Part shown: piece by piece, positions 1-6,024 of the stretch | How the letters are laid out: every line of letters begins with the position of its first letter | Numbering within the stretch: position 1 is the stretch's first letter | DNA from: Candidatus Omnitrophota bacterium | GTDB lineage: Bacteria; Omnitrophota; Gorgyraeia; Duberdicusellales; 4484-171 | DNA: 6,095 nucleotides | Direction of reading: 5' to 3' | NCBI GenBank assembly: GCA_021735105.1 | Contig: JAIPHS010000057.1 | Location: 1 to 6,095, forward strand | Program-made: the position numbers and the translations under genes | Notes under the pieces: generated by a model | The model's input: the letters and a program-made list of their open reading frames with translations, nothing else | The model's database searches: none | What the model was told of the DNA's origin: nothing

Positions 1-2
1 GG

Positions 3-173
3 CGCATATTTCAATTTTCGTTACTTATTTATATAATAAGGGCAGTTATGAATATAGAAGAAAAAAAATCGGCCCGGATACCTTTTGCACCTTTTTTATT
101 TTTAGGGGCATTATTGGCTAATACTAAATTTTTAAAATTAGCAATGGAATTTTTAGCCTTTATCAGAAGATGA
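3..173 (+). CDS. C-terminal end of a probable type IV prepilin peptidase (A24 family), partial
   Basis: The frame is open from the left edge to a TGA at 171-173, giving the last 56 residues of a protein that begins outside the window. It reads as a hydrophobic segment (IFQFSLLIYIIRAV), a short polar loop (NIEEKKSA), then RIPFAPFLFLGALLA and a basic end. The IPFxPFLxxGALLA pattern is typical of the last membrane segment of prepilin peptidases (PilD/GspO), inner-membrane aspartic proteases that cut and often N-methylate type IV pilins and pseudopilins. The catalytic aspartates lie upstream and are not visible, so the family call rests on this tail. A small 41-aa gene starting at ATG 48 is possible but less likely, because the reading frame stays open and hydrophobic upstream. 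Its stop overlaps the next start as ATGA, so the two are probably translated together. Confidence 0.62.
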   Translation, partial: RIFQFSLLIYIIRAVMNIEEKKSARIPFAPFLFLGALLANTKFLKLAMEFLAFIRR

Positions 174-1477
174 ACTTAGTAAAACTTTTAAAAGAAATAA
201 AAAATAACGTAGGCGATGTAACTATAAAAAAGTTACATATAAATATCTCAGTTGATGTTAATAGACTAAATAACTCCGGTATCCTTTTTCTCTACCGGCT
301 CCTAAATCAATATGATAACCTTTATTTTATTACAATAAAAAACTTACCTTACTGCCTGATGCCGGATGCTCTAGAACATCTTCTCTGTCTTAAAAATAAA
401 AACGAAAAGGTTTTTTATGATAAAAAATGTAAAGATTGCGACTTTAGAAAAACTTGTCCTGGTTGGAAAAATTTTAAAAAACTTAGCCTAAATACCCAAA
501 GAAAAACAAAACAGATCCCAAAAGAAACAGTTATTGAGATTACAAGAAAATGCAATTTAAATTGTACGCTCTGTACAACTGAAAAAAATAATAACTCGGA
601 TATCTCCTTAACCAAAATTAAAAGCATAATTAACGATTCAAAACAAATGGGAATAGATGCAATCAGGTTTACAGGAGGAGAACCAACTCTACATAAGGAA
701 ATAAAAAGATTTATTTTGGAAGCAAAAAAAAATAATTTTTATGTTATTTTAAACACTAACGCTACGACCATAGACAAAAAATTAATAGATTTTTTTGGAA
801 AAACTGTAGATAATCTACTTATCTCCCTACAAGGCTATAACCAAATTTCTGAACAAAAACACATAAATACAAAAATAAATTGGAAAAAGAAAATATCTAA
901 CATTCTTCTGCTAAAATCCAGAGTAAAAACAGTAAGAATCGGGACTATAATCAGCAAAACTTTAGTAGAAAATATTGAAAAATACGCTCGCCTAATTAAA
1001 AAAATGGGAGTTACAAATTGGGAACTATATAGGCCAATAACTTATAAAAAAGATACAAACTTTCAGTTGTCAAAAAAAGATATTTTAGGAGTTATGAAAT
1101 ATTTATTTAATTTAAAAAAACAGGGGATGAAAGTAAAAATAGCAAACCCTATCCCTTTTTGCATCAGTAAAAATATGGATTTCTCATCAAGTGTCCTTCT
1201 GGGGGCAGTTGCAGATGATGGATACTCTCGATTAGTTTGGGACGTTCAAGGTTATTTTAAGCCCAGTTATTTCATCGATAAAAATTTAGGTAAAAAAACA
1301 AAAAAAGCTTGGCAAAGTAATTTTTTAAAAAAAATTAAATCCTTAGAATACCTTCCTCCTCAATGTAAAAAATGTGATTACCTAAAGTGGTGCCGCGGTG
1401 GAAGCAGGGCCATAGCCAAGATAAACAATAACAGCTACTTTAGCCCAGATCCCTTAATGTCTTTAAAAAAATTATGA
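170..1477 (+). CDS. Radical SAM protein with cysteine clusters at both ends (SPASM-like)
   Basis: This 435-aa protein has a central radical SAM core. C128, C132 and C135 form CNLNCTLC (CxxxCxxC), which holds the SAM-cleaving [4Fe-4S] cluster, and GGEP at 169-172 is the SAM-binding motif. The C-terminus carries PIPFC (C331) and C399-x2-C402-x5-C408, a SPASM/twitch-like auxiliary cluster site. Unusually, residues 59-99 before the core repeat the same signature: NLPYC (C62), C73, then C87-x2-C90-x5-C96. Such enzymes commonly modify peptides, but the substrate here is unknown. The ATG overlaps the upstream prepilin peptidase stop (ATGA), with no strong Shine-Dalgarno, so translational coupling is likely. 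The last 43 bp run antisense to the 3' end of the glycosyltransferase-like gene. It may serve the facing Hxs-like operon or something linked to pili; the sequence does not decide. Confidence 0.88.
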   Translation: MNLVKLLKEIKNNVGDVTIKKLHINISVDVNRLNNSGILFLYRLLNQYDNLYFITIKNLPYCLMPDALEHLLCLKNKNEKVFYDKKCKDCDFRKTCPGWKNFKKLSLNTQRKTKQIPKETVIEITRKCNLNCTLCTTEKNNNSDISLTKIKSIINDSKQMGIDAIRFTGGEPTLHKEIKRFILEAKKNNFYVILNTNATTIDKKLIDFFGKTVDNLLISLQGYNQISEQKHINTKINWKKKISNILLLKSRVKTVRIGTIISKTLVENIEKYARLIKKMGVTNWELYRPITYKKDTNFQLSKKDILGVMKYLFNLKKQGMKVKIANPIPFCISKNMDFSSSVLLGAVADDGYSRLVWDVQGYFKPSYFIDKNLGKKTKKAWQSNFLKKIKSLEYLPPQCKKCDYLKWCRGGSRAIAKINNNSYFSPDPLMSLKKL

Positions 1478-2646
1478 ATCCCCTTAAACCATTCCTTTGG
1501 TACATTATAAGATTCACTTTTATTTTTTTGTATCTGTCTTAAAATTTCTTTTTTTAGTTTTGTTTGGTCTAATCGAGGATAATAAATTATACTGCTTCCA
1601 ATAAAATCCGCCAACAGTCTGGCTCGTGAAGGTTGTTCTTTATAATGACTATTGCCATATCCTTGAAAAGGAATAACAACAGCCTTTTTTCTATAATAAA
1701 GAAGATACGCAGCTGTATTGTAAGAAGCGGTGGATATAGATAAATCAGACTCTTTTATTAATTTAGTTAAGCAATGGGAATACTTTTTTAAAACAGCGTT
1801 TTTTATTTTTTTTCTTTCCAATAAATTTTTAAACTCTTTCCACTCATCTTTAGAGGTAGCAGGGCCCGCAATTATCGTAAAGTAAAAATCAGTATCAAAT
1901 AAATCACTTGCTTTGATTGCCGCTTTAATGATATTAGGATAATAAGCCCCCGCGCCTCGGTTTACTAATATATTTATTTTATTTTTTTTGAAATTTATAT
2001 CGTTATTATCATAAAATTTCAATTGTTCCGTCAAGATATACCCGGTAAATACTACTTTTTTTGCCAATTTTTTAAATAAATCCAGATATTTATTCTTTTC
2101 TTTTTTGCTTTTATAAGAGGTAACTAAATAATCTTTCTCAATTTGGGGAGAATGTATATAAATTTTATTATAAAACTTTGAAAATAAATTTATATCTTCT
2201 ATACTTTTTTCAGAAATTACCGGATAACCCGCACTGGATACAATAATTTTATTATTTTTTTTTAAAAAATATAAGATGGGCAAAAGCTCACCCTTACATA
2301 TATTTCTACCAAGAGGAAAATATTCTGTCAAAAAAATATCTAAGTCATATTTTTTAATCAATTCTAAACTGTAGGCTGATCTTAATTGAGAAAAATGATT
2401 ATTAACTTTTAGGGGCTGCTTAAAACTATCCTTACTAAACAACGGGTAAGGTAAGTTAAAGATCTTAACGTAATCGGGTAATTTTAGGTAAGTCTGTGGT
2501 GCTGAGCCTTGAAAAAGATAAAGATCAGAATTAAGAAGTTGCTTCCTAAAATTTTTTAATAAAGTATTTATTCTCGCGGTATGACCTAAACATTGATAGT
2601 GAGTGTAATAAACTCCTATCTTATAGAAAACATCACCAAATCTCAC
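1435..2646 (-). CDS. GT-B fold glycosyltransferase-like protein (MurG-like, COG4671 type)
   Basis: This 403-aa cytoplasmic protein resembles the predicted glycosyltransferases of the COG4671/MurG-like group. The N-terminal domain starts with a beta strand and CLGHTARI (19-26), matching the GH-containing first loop of this fold. LTEYFPLGR followed by GELLPIL (106-125) is close to the ExFPxGRxxxxxELxPLL pattern I associate with COG4671. The C-terminal domain has a strand and NRGAGAY (229-235), then ASYNT (307-311), where relatives usually have GGYNT, and EQPSRARLL (337-345), the nucleotide-sugar side of the cleft. It probably transfers a sugar from an activated donor; the acceptor is unknown. 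The start is GTG at 2646, inside the last 14 bp of the secreted-protein gene and without a clear Shine-Dalgarno, so expression probably depends on coupling and the exact start is uncertain. It is the last gene of the minus-strand operon and ends in TAG within the opposing gene. Confidence 0.72.
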   Translation of the reverse strand: MRFGDVFYKIGVYYTHYQCLGHTARINTLLKNFRKQLLNSDLYLFQGSAPQTYLKLPDYVKIFNLPYPLFSKDSFKQPLKVNNHFSQLRSAYSLELIKKYDLDIFLTEYFPLGRNICKGELLPILYFLKKNNKIIVSSAGYPVISEKSIEDINLFSKFYNKIYIHSPQIEKDYLVTSYKSKKEKNKYLDLFKKLAKKVVFTGYILTEQLKFYDNNDINFKKNKINILVNRGAGAYYPNIIKAAIKASDLFDTDFYFTIIAGPATSKDEWKEFKNLLERKKIKNAVLKKYSHCLTKLIKESDLSISTASYNTAAYLLYYRKKAVVIPFQGYGNSHYKEQPSRARLLADFIGSSIIYYPRLDQTKLKKEILRQIQKNKSESYNVPKEWFKGIHNFFKDIKGSGLK

Positions 2647-3388
2647 TGAGATCTTTATCTATTTCGGTCTGACATTTATTTTTGATTAAATAATTATCTA
2701 TTGAATCACAAAAATCCAAATTATTCTTTTTACGCGAAAGATTAAAAAAAGCTAGATCATCCATTATATCATCTATCTGTTGCCTTGGCTTTTCTGAAAA
2801 TATTATAGAACAAGAAAGTTTAAGGCTTAAGGGCAGATTTTCTTTTTGCAAAAACTTCTCACAAGCTATAATAGAATAATCTTTAAACCCGTAGTAGACA
2901 GCTAACATCTCTAAAATATCCTCTTTAGACATGCTCCCACCGGTGCGCCGGCTAAATTCTCGATTGCCGCCTATTTTCTTTAATAAATTGACATCTTTAT
3001 TCAAAAAACTTCTGCAAAAATTATTTAAAGGTTCTGCAAAATTTGAACAATTTTTTTCTTGTAAAGCAAGACATAATTTTTTTTGTAACTTGTTTTTTAT
3101 CTCCTGGCAACGGCCTTCTGCCATATATCTAAAAGGTAATAAATTTTTAAAAGAATCCCGGCAATCTTGCCTCTTGCATACTGAAGAATTTTGCCTTCTT
3201 AAGGCAAGATATATATTTAAAGAGTCTAGATATCCGCTATTTCTAACTGATTTCTTTTCATCTTTTATTGCTCTTTCTAATTTTAGCTCTTGCGGAGATT
3301 TAGCTTTAGGTAAAAAAAAGCGTTCTTGAGCAAAACAAAACGAACTAACTATTAAAATAAATATTATAGATAATATATTTTTTTTCAT
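2633..3388 (-). CDS. Secreted protein of unknown function with five cysteine pairs
   Basis: I do not recognise a family for this 251-aa protein. Residues 1-20 form a clear Sec signal peptide: KKN, then a hydrophobic run (ILSIIFILIVSSF), then CFA before Q21, the likely signal peptidase I site. The mature part is predominantly charged and helical in character, with ten cysteines in five spaced pairs: C71/C76, C94/C106, C114/C125, C176/C193 and C227/C239. Three of the pairs have 10-11 residues between the cysteines, as in CQEIKNKLQKKLC, which suggests helical hairpins held by disulfides outside the cytoplasm. No catalytic motif or further membrane segment is visible. It begins 17 bases after the His-rich peptide gene behind a near-perfect Shine-Dalgarno, and its TGA lies inside the next gene. 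It may be an extracytoplasmic partner of the exported peptide; that is inference from order alone. Confidence 0.8.
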   Translation of the reverse strand: MKKNILSIIFILIVSSFCFAQERFFLPKAKSPQELKLERAIKDEKKSVRNSGYLDSLNIYLALRRQNSSVCKRQDCRDSFKNLLPFRYMAEGRCQEIKNKLQKKLCLALQEKNCSNFAEPLNNFCRSFLNKDVNLLKKIGGNREFSRRTGGSMSKEDILEMLAVYYGFKDYSIIACEKFLQKENLPLSLKLSCSIIFSEKPRQQIDDIMDDLAFFNLSRKKNNLDFCDSIDNYLIKNKCQTEIDKDLSEIW

Positions 3389-3390
3389 TT

Positions 3391-3400
3391 ATCACCTCTT
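3391..3400 (-). promoter_or_regulatory. Strong ribosome binding site of the secreted-protein gene
   Basis: The minus strand reads AAGAGGTGAT, almost the full anti-Shine-Dalgarno complement, with GAGG six bases before the ATG at 3388. It fixes that start and suggests this gene is translated strongly and independently of the peptide gene before it. Confidence 0.8.
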
Positions 3401-3405
3401 TTTTA

Positions 3406-3696
3406 TCAATAAGCATCATGATTAACATGAGAAGGATGGCTAGAATGTTGAGCGCCTATTTTGTAACAACTAGTTCCAGGGACCGGTTCTTCAACTATAC
3501 TTTGTGCATTAGAATGTACACCATGGCTAGTATGTCCAGCAACGGCACTGCTTAAAGATCCCATAACTCCTAACGCCGAAACTGTACCTAGCCCCACCCT
3601 TAAAATAGTCTTTTTAGAAACAAATCCATCTTCATCTTTGACAAAACTATTTAATGATTTTTTAAAATTATTGAATTTTTTCTTCTTTTTTGCCAT
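3406..3696 (-). CDS. His-rich candidate precursor peptide (HxsA-like substrate of the radical SAM enzymes)
   Basis: This 96-aa peptide lies 11 bases after the HxsB-like gene. Its parts, in order, are a lysine-rich start (MAKKKKKFNNFKK), an acidic spot DEDGF (21-25), basic KK (28-29), a hydrophobic segment (about 31-48) and AVA (51-53), which fits a signal peptidase I site. The tail carries every histidine in the protein: H55, H58, H61 and then H84, H87, H90, H93, all exactly three apart. HxS tripeptides are H55-T-S, H84-S-S and H87-P-S. A proline- and glycine-containing spacer with the sole cysteine (C77) separates the blocks. In the Hxs system the HxsA protein carries HxS repeats next to the HxsB and HxsC radical SAM maturases, so this is the likely substrate. 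Residues 1-53 would act as leader and export signal, and 54-96 as core. The ATG has a strong site just upstream (AGGGGG). A metal-binding His-rich secreted peptide is the main alternative. Confidence 0.78.
   Translation of the reverse strand: MAKKKKKFNNFKKSLNSFVKDEDGFVSKKTILRVGLGTVSALGVMGSLSSAVAGHTSHGVHSNAQSIVEEPVPGTSCYKIGAQHSSHPSHVNHDAY
3418..3447 (-). repeat. His block 2 of the precursor peptide (period-3 His, residues 84-93)
   Basis: This codes for HSSHPSHVNH: four histidines three residues apart, with serine in the third place of the first two units (HSS, HPS) and asparagine in the third (HVN). It lies three residues from the C-terminus. It is the closest match in the window to a His-Xaa-Ser repeat. 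Confidence 0.85.
3508..3534 (-). repeat. His block 1 of the precursor peptide (period-3 His, residues 55-63)
   Basis: This codes for HTSHGVHSN: three histidines three residues apart, beginning two residues after the predicted Ala-Val-Ala cleavage site. Only the first unit is a strict HxS; the third ends in asparagine as in block 2. It is out of three-residue register with block 2 (H61 to H84 is 23). Confidence 0.82.
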
Positions 3697-3700
3697 TTCT

Positions 3701-3709
3701 ACCCCCTTT
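3701..3709 (-). promoter_or_regulatory. Ribosome binding site of the His-rich peptide gene
   Basis: The minus strand reads AAAGGGGGT, ending four bases before the ATG at 3696 and overlapping the TAA of the hxsB-like gene. It is a G-rich variant of the usual AGGAGG. It supports translation of the 96-aa peptide from this ATG. Confidence 0.7.
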
Positions 3710-5084
3710 ATCTAACCCAACTTTTAAATATTTCTAAATTCTCTTTACTTTCAGAAATTTTTTCAAAAATATAGTTAAATTGAAACTTATATATTTTATG
3801 AATAGTTGAACAAGCAATCTTAGGAACTATATTTTTTTGCATTGCATAATTAACCACTGGACAAGTTCCCATCCAAGGCAAAAAAGCAGAATTATAATCC
3901 CAAAGATTCATCAAAGATGATTGTAACAGGTGCATAAGATTATCTTTTTTCATCATATCACTGTATTCTTGGTTTAAAATATTTCCTAATCTAAACATGT
4001 CTTCTCCGATCATTCTTGCCTCATCGCAAGGATAACAATCACCATTTGGCATATAAGAGATTGTGTTTCGGCCAGCACCACAAGGGTTCATCAACTCTAC
4101 ATAAGCAGGATCACGTTTTCCTAATACTTTTTCTAAAATAACTCGAGCAATCCTTTCTTTAAAGTATACTCCTTTTTTATTTAGCTCTAAAATATAATCC
4201 ATGGCTTTTTTATAAAAACTATTAAACTGCTGTGGCGAATAACCTATATTTAACCAGTTGCTGCAAGCTACCCCTAATCTGTTAACTGGCCTAAGAGCTA
4301 TCTCAGACTGTTCCCATTTTATATATTCATCAATAATTTTTTTAGGAAAGTTAAGAGATTCTTTTGTTATTGTAGGCAAAAGATCTATTTTCCTGCCAAA
4401 TTTCTTTTTTATTTTTCGTATTTTTCCAGTTACTACTTTATATGTTTTTTTACCATTCTTAAAAGGCCTGTTTTTATCCTGAATAAACTCAGGCCCATCT
4501 AGAGAACTACAAATTGCCACATCGTGATCATATAAAAATTTTATTTTATCTTCATCTAATAAGGTCAAATTTGATACTAAAGCCAACTTCAAATCTTTAT
4601 TTACATTGAATTTTCTTGCATGTTTAACTAAAAAAGCTAAAACGTCCCAATTTAAAACAGGTTCCCCTCCTTGAAACTCTAGGGTAACCGCTGGGTTTCT
4701 GGTATCAAACATATATTTTAAAACTCGATTAGCAACTTCATAGCTCATATCTTCCGGTTTTAGCGAACCAGTTTGACAATATTTACAACCCAAATTACAG
4801 CGAGTAGTTAAAACTGCAATATGTAAAGAAGTATCCCAAAAAAGGTTGGCATTAGTCCTTTTAAAATCATCTATCAAGCCTTTAAAGCTGCTTTCATCTG
4901 CCACTATTCCCTTATCATAGAGCCTTTTAAATAAAGGATTATCTTTGTTTAGTTTTAATGAGTTTAACTGCCCAAACTCCTGCTTATCTAATAAATCCCA
5001 TTTACCTAATAGATTTGAAACTAAATATTTATCTTTTATTCGATCTGAATTAAATGGTATTACTGCAAACTCTTTCTTTTTCAC
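3708..5084 (-). CDS. hxsB: HxsB-like radical SAM/SPASM peptide maturase
   Basis: This 458-aa protein has an N-terminal region (about 1-85) of the kind that precedes the core in HxsB proteins, then TSLHIAVLTTRCNLGCKYC with C96, C100 and C103 binding the radical SAM cluster. Next come EFQGGEPVLN (136-145), SNLTLLDEDK (171-180) and SSLDGP (193-198), strings I associate with HxsB, the His-Xaa-Ser system maturase. The C-terminal SPASM region keeps C335GAGR, G348-D-C350-Y-P-C353-DEARM, C408PVVNYA and C425. Where relatives have further cysteines before CPV, this protein has D396, S399 and M405, so one auxiliary cluster may be altered. It presumably uses SAM to modify the adjacent His-rich peptide in the cytoplasm; the product is unknown. 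The start is GTG at 5084, chosen for its AAGGAG site five bases upstream, and it overlaps the preceding gene by 35 bp. HxsB assignment is from remembered motifs, not a search. Confidence 0.85.
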   Translation of the reverse strand: MKKKEFAVIPFNSDRIKDKYLVSNLLGKWDLLDKQEFGQLNSLKLNKDNPLFKRLYDKGIVADESSFKGLIDDFKRTNANLFWDTSLHIAVLTTRCNLGCKYCQTGSLKPEDMSYEVANRVLKYMFDTRNPAVTLEFQGGEPVLNWDVLAFLVKHARKFNVNKDLKLALVSNLTLLDEDKIKFLYDHDVAICSSLDGPEFIQDKNRPFKNGKKTYKVVTGKIRKIKKKFGRKIDLLPTITKESLNFPKKIIDEYIKWEQSEIALRPVNRLGVACSNWLNIGYSPQQFNSFYKKAMDYILELNKKGVYFKERIARVILEKVLGKRDPAYVELMNPCGAGRNTISYMPNGDCYPCDEARMIGEDMFRLGNILNQEYSDMMKKDNLMHLLQSSLMNLWDYNSAFLPWMGTCPVVNYAMQKNIVPKIACSTIHKIYKFQFNYIFEKISESKENLEIFKSWVR

Positions 5085-6021
5085 TTCTTCTCCTTACAGG
5101 CTTAAACTCTTTATCGCCATAATGTTGAGGGTACTCTTTCCAAGGCCCTTCACATATTTTATCATATATACACTGTCTACACTGAATAAATTTAGCCTTA
5201 GCATCACTTTTTCTTACATCCTCAAACCTCTCTACAACATTTCCCCTTTCCCTAAGTTCTGTCGAAGGAATATACAACTCTGATACATACCTTTCATATC
5301 CTTCCATAAGACAAAAAGGGATAGCTTCTGCCATAACCTTTAATTTATTTTTTTTACATAAATTTATAGCCTTCTTTAGGTAAGGCAAAACATCTGTTTT
5401 TTTTGGAACAACACTCCTAAAATAACGTCCAGCGTTACCCATAGCATGAACAAAAGCAAATTGACATTGGTCAACTCCCAACTTTATCAATAAATCTGCA
5501 ATTTGCGGCAAATACTTATAGTTATATTTAGTAACAACGGTATTAGTAATTGTTTTAATCTTTCCCTTGGTCATCTTTTTCATATTATAAATTCCCAATA
5601 CTGTTTGACGAAAACTACCTTCTCTTCTTGTCAAAAAATCGTGTATCTGTGCTGTATGCCCATGAAGAGCTGGGCCAAATTCATTTAGCCCAGACAAAAG
5701 GATATTTTTGCAAAATTCTTTTGATGAAAACCTTCTTCCGTTAGTTTGAGCCTGAATAATATAATAACCTAAATCCCTAGCCGTCTTTACGATTTCAAAA
5801 ACATCTTTTCTTATCGTAAATTCCCCGCCGGTAAAAACTACTTCTCTTGATCCACTAAGATAACTTTCTTTAAGCTCAGTTTTTATTTGTTCTGTAGTTT
5901 TATCAGGGTAACTACGTTTACTAGCTACAGCACAAAACCTACAGTTATTTGTGCAACTATAGCCAACACAAAGAGAAAGACGCTTGATAAATCTTTCATT
6001 ACTAAAAGAATTGTTATTCAT
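5050..6021 (-). CDS. Radical SAM protein with C-terminal cluster motif, possible HxsC counterpart
   Basis: This 323-aa enzyme has GYSCTNNCRFC at its start (C23, C27, C30; CxxxCxxC) and FTGGEFTIR (63-71), where the usual GGEP proline is phenylalanine. It continues with QTNGR (92-96), HGHTAQIHDFLT (120-131) followed by GSFRQTVLGI (135-144), and FVHAMGNAG (190-198). The C-terminus has IPFCLMEGYE (C237) and C281-x2-C284-x5-C290-EGPWKEYP, a SPASM/twitch-like cluster site. These strings fit a widespread family of radical SAM proteins. The HD...GxF..T..G. stretch also recalls HxsC, the partner of HxsB, so a role as second maturase of the His-rich peptide is reasonable but not proven. Its ATG follows the upstream stop by three bases, with only a weak AAAGAG site about ten bases away, and its end overlaps the hxsB-like start. 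No second plausible start is visible. Confidence 0.85.
   Translation of the reverse strand: MNNNSFSNERFIKRLSLCVGYSCTNNCRFCAVASKRSYPDKTTEQIKTELKESYLSGSREVVFTGGEFTIRKDVFEIVKTARDLGYYIIQAQTNGRRFSSKEFCKNILLSGLNEFGPALHGHTAQIHDFLTRREGSFRQTVLGIYNMKKMTKGKIKTITNTVVTKYNYKYLPQIADLLIKLGVDQCQFAFVHAMGNAGRYFRSVVPKKTDVLPYLKKAINLCKKNKLKVMAEAIPFCLMEGYERYVSELYIPSTELRERGNVVERFEDVRKSDAKAKFIQCRQCIYDKICEGPWKEYPQHYGDKEFKPVRRRSEKERVCSNTI
5090..5095 (-). promoter_or_regulatory. Ribosome binding site that fixes the GTG start of the hxsB-like gene
   Basis: AAGGAG on the minus strand lies five bases before GTG 5084 and inside the coding end of the preceding radical SAM gene. No ATG nearby in this frame has a comparable site, so GTG is the likely start. 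Confidence 0.75.
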
Positions 6022-6024
6022 TGA

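Noticed and set aside
415..627. 70-aa minus-strand open frame inside the 435-aa radical SAM gene
   Set aside because: It covers the cysteine-motif region of a real gene and has no supporting features of its own.
2941..2953. GC-rich inverted repeat (CCGG-TGCG-CCGG) in an AT-rich gene
   Set aside because: The stem is only four base pairs, lies inside coding sequence for RRTGG, and has no U-run, so it is not a credible terminator or binding site.
2931..3329. 132-aa open frame on the plus strand opposite the secreted-protein gene
   Set aside because: It lies wholly antisense to a gene with a signal peptide, a strong ribosome binding site and operon spacing. Its Phe/Leu/Ser-rich composition is that of the complement of a Lys/Glu-rich gene.
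3326..3388. Possible lipoprotein signal (Cys18) in the secreted protein
   Set aside because: The residue before the cysteine is Phe (SSFC), which does not fit a lipobox. Cleavage after Ala20 by signal peptidase I fits better.
3613..3633. DEDGF as a type IV prepilin or Flp processing site in the His-rich peptide
   Set aside because: G/F at the junction is suggestive, but the Glu expected at +5 is Lys and a KK pair interrupts the start of the hydrophobic segment. A Sec-type signal explains the region better.
4258..5688. Plus-strand open frames of 61-112 residues (4258-4482, 4945-5283, 5503-5688)
   Set aside because: All are antisense to well-supported radical SAM genes, with biased composition and no recognisable motif.
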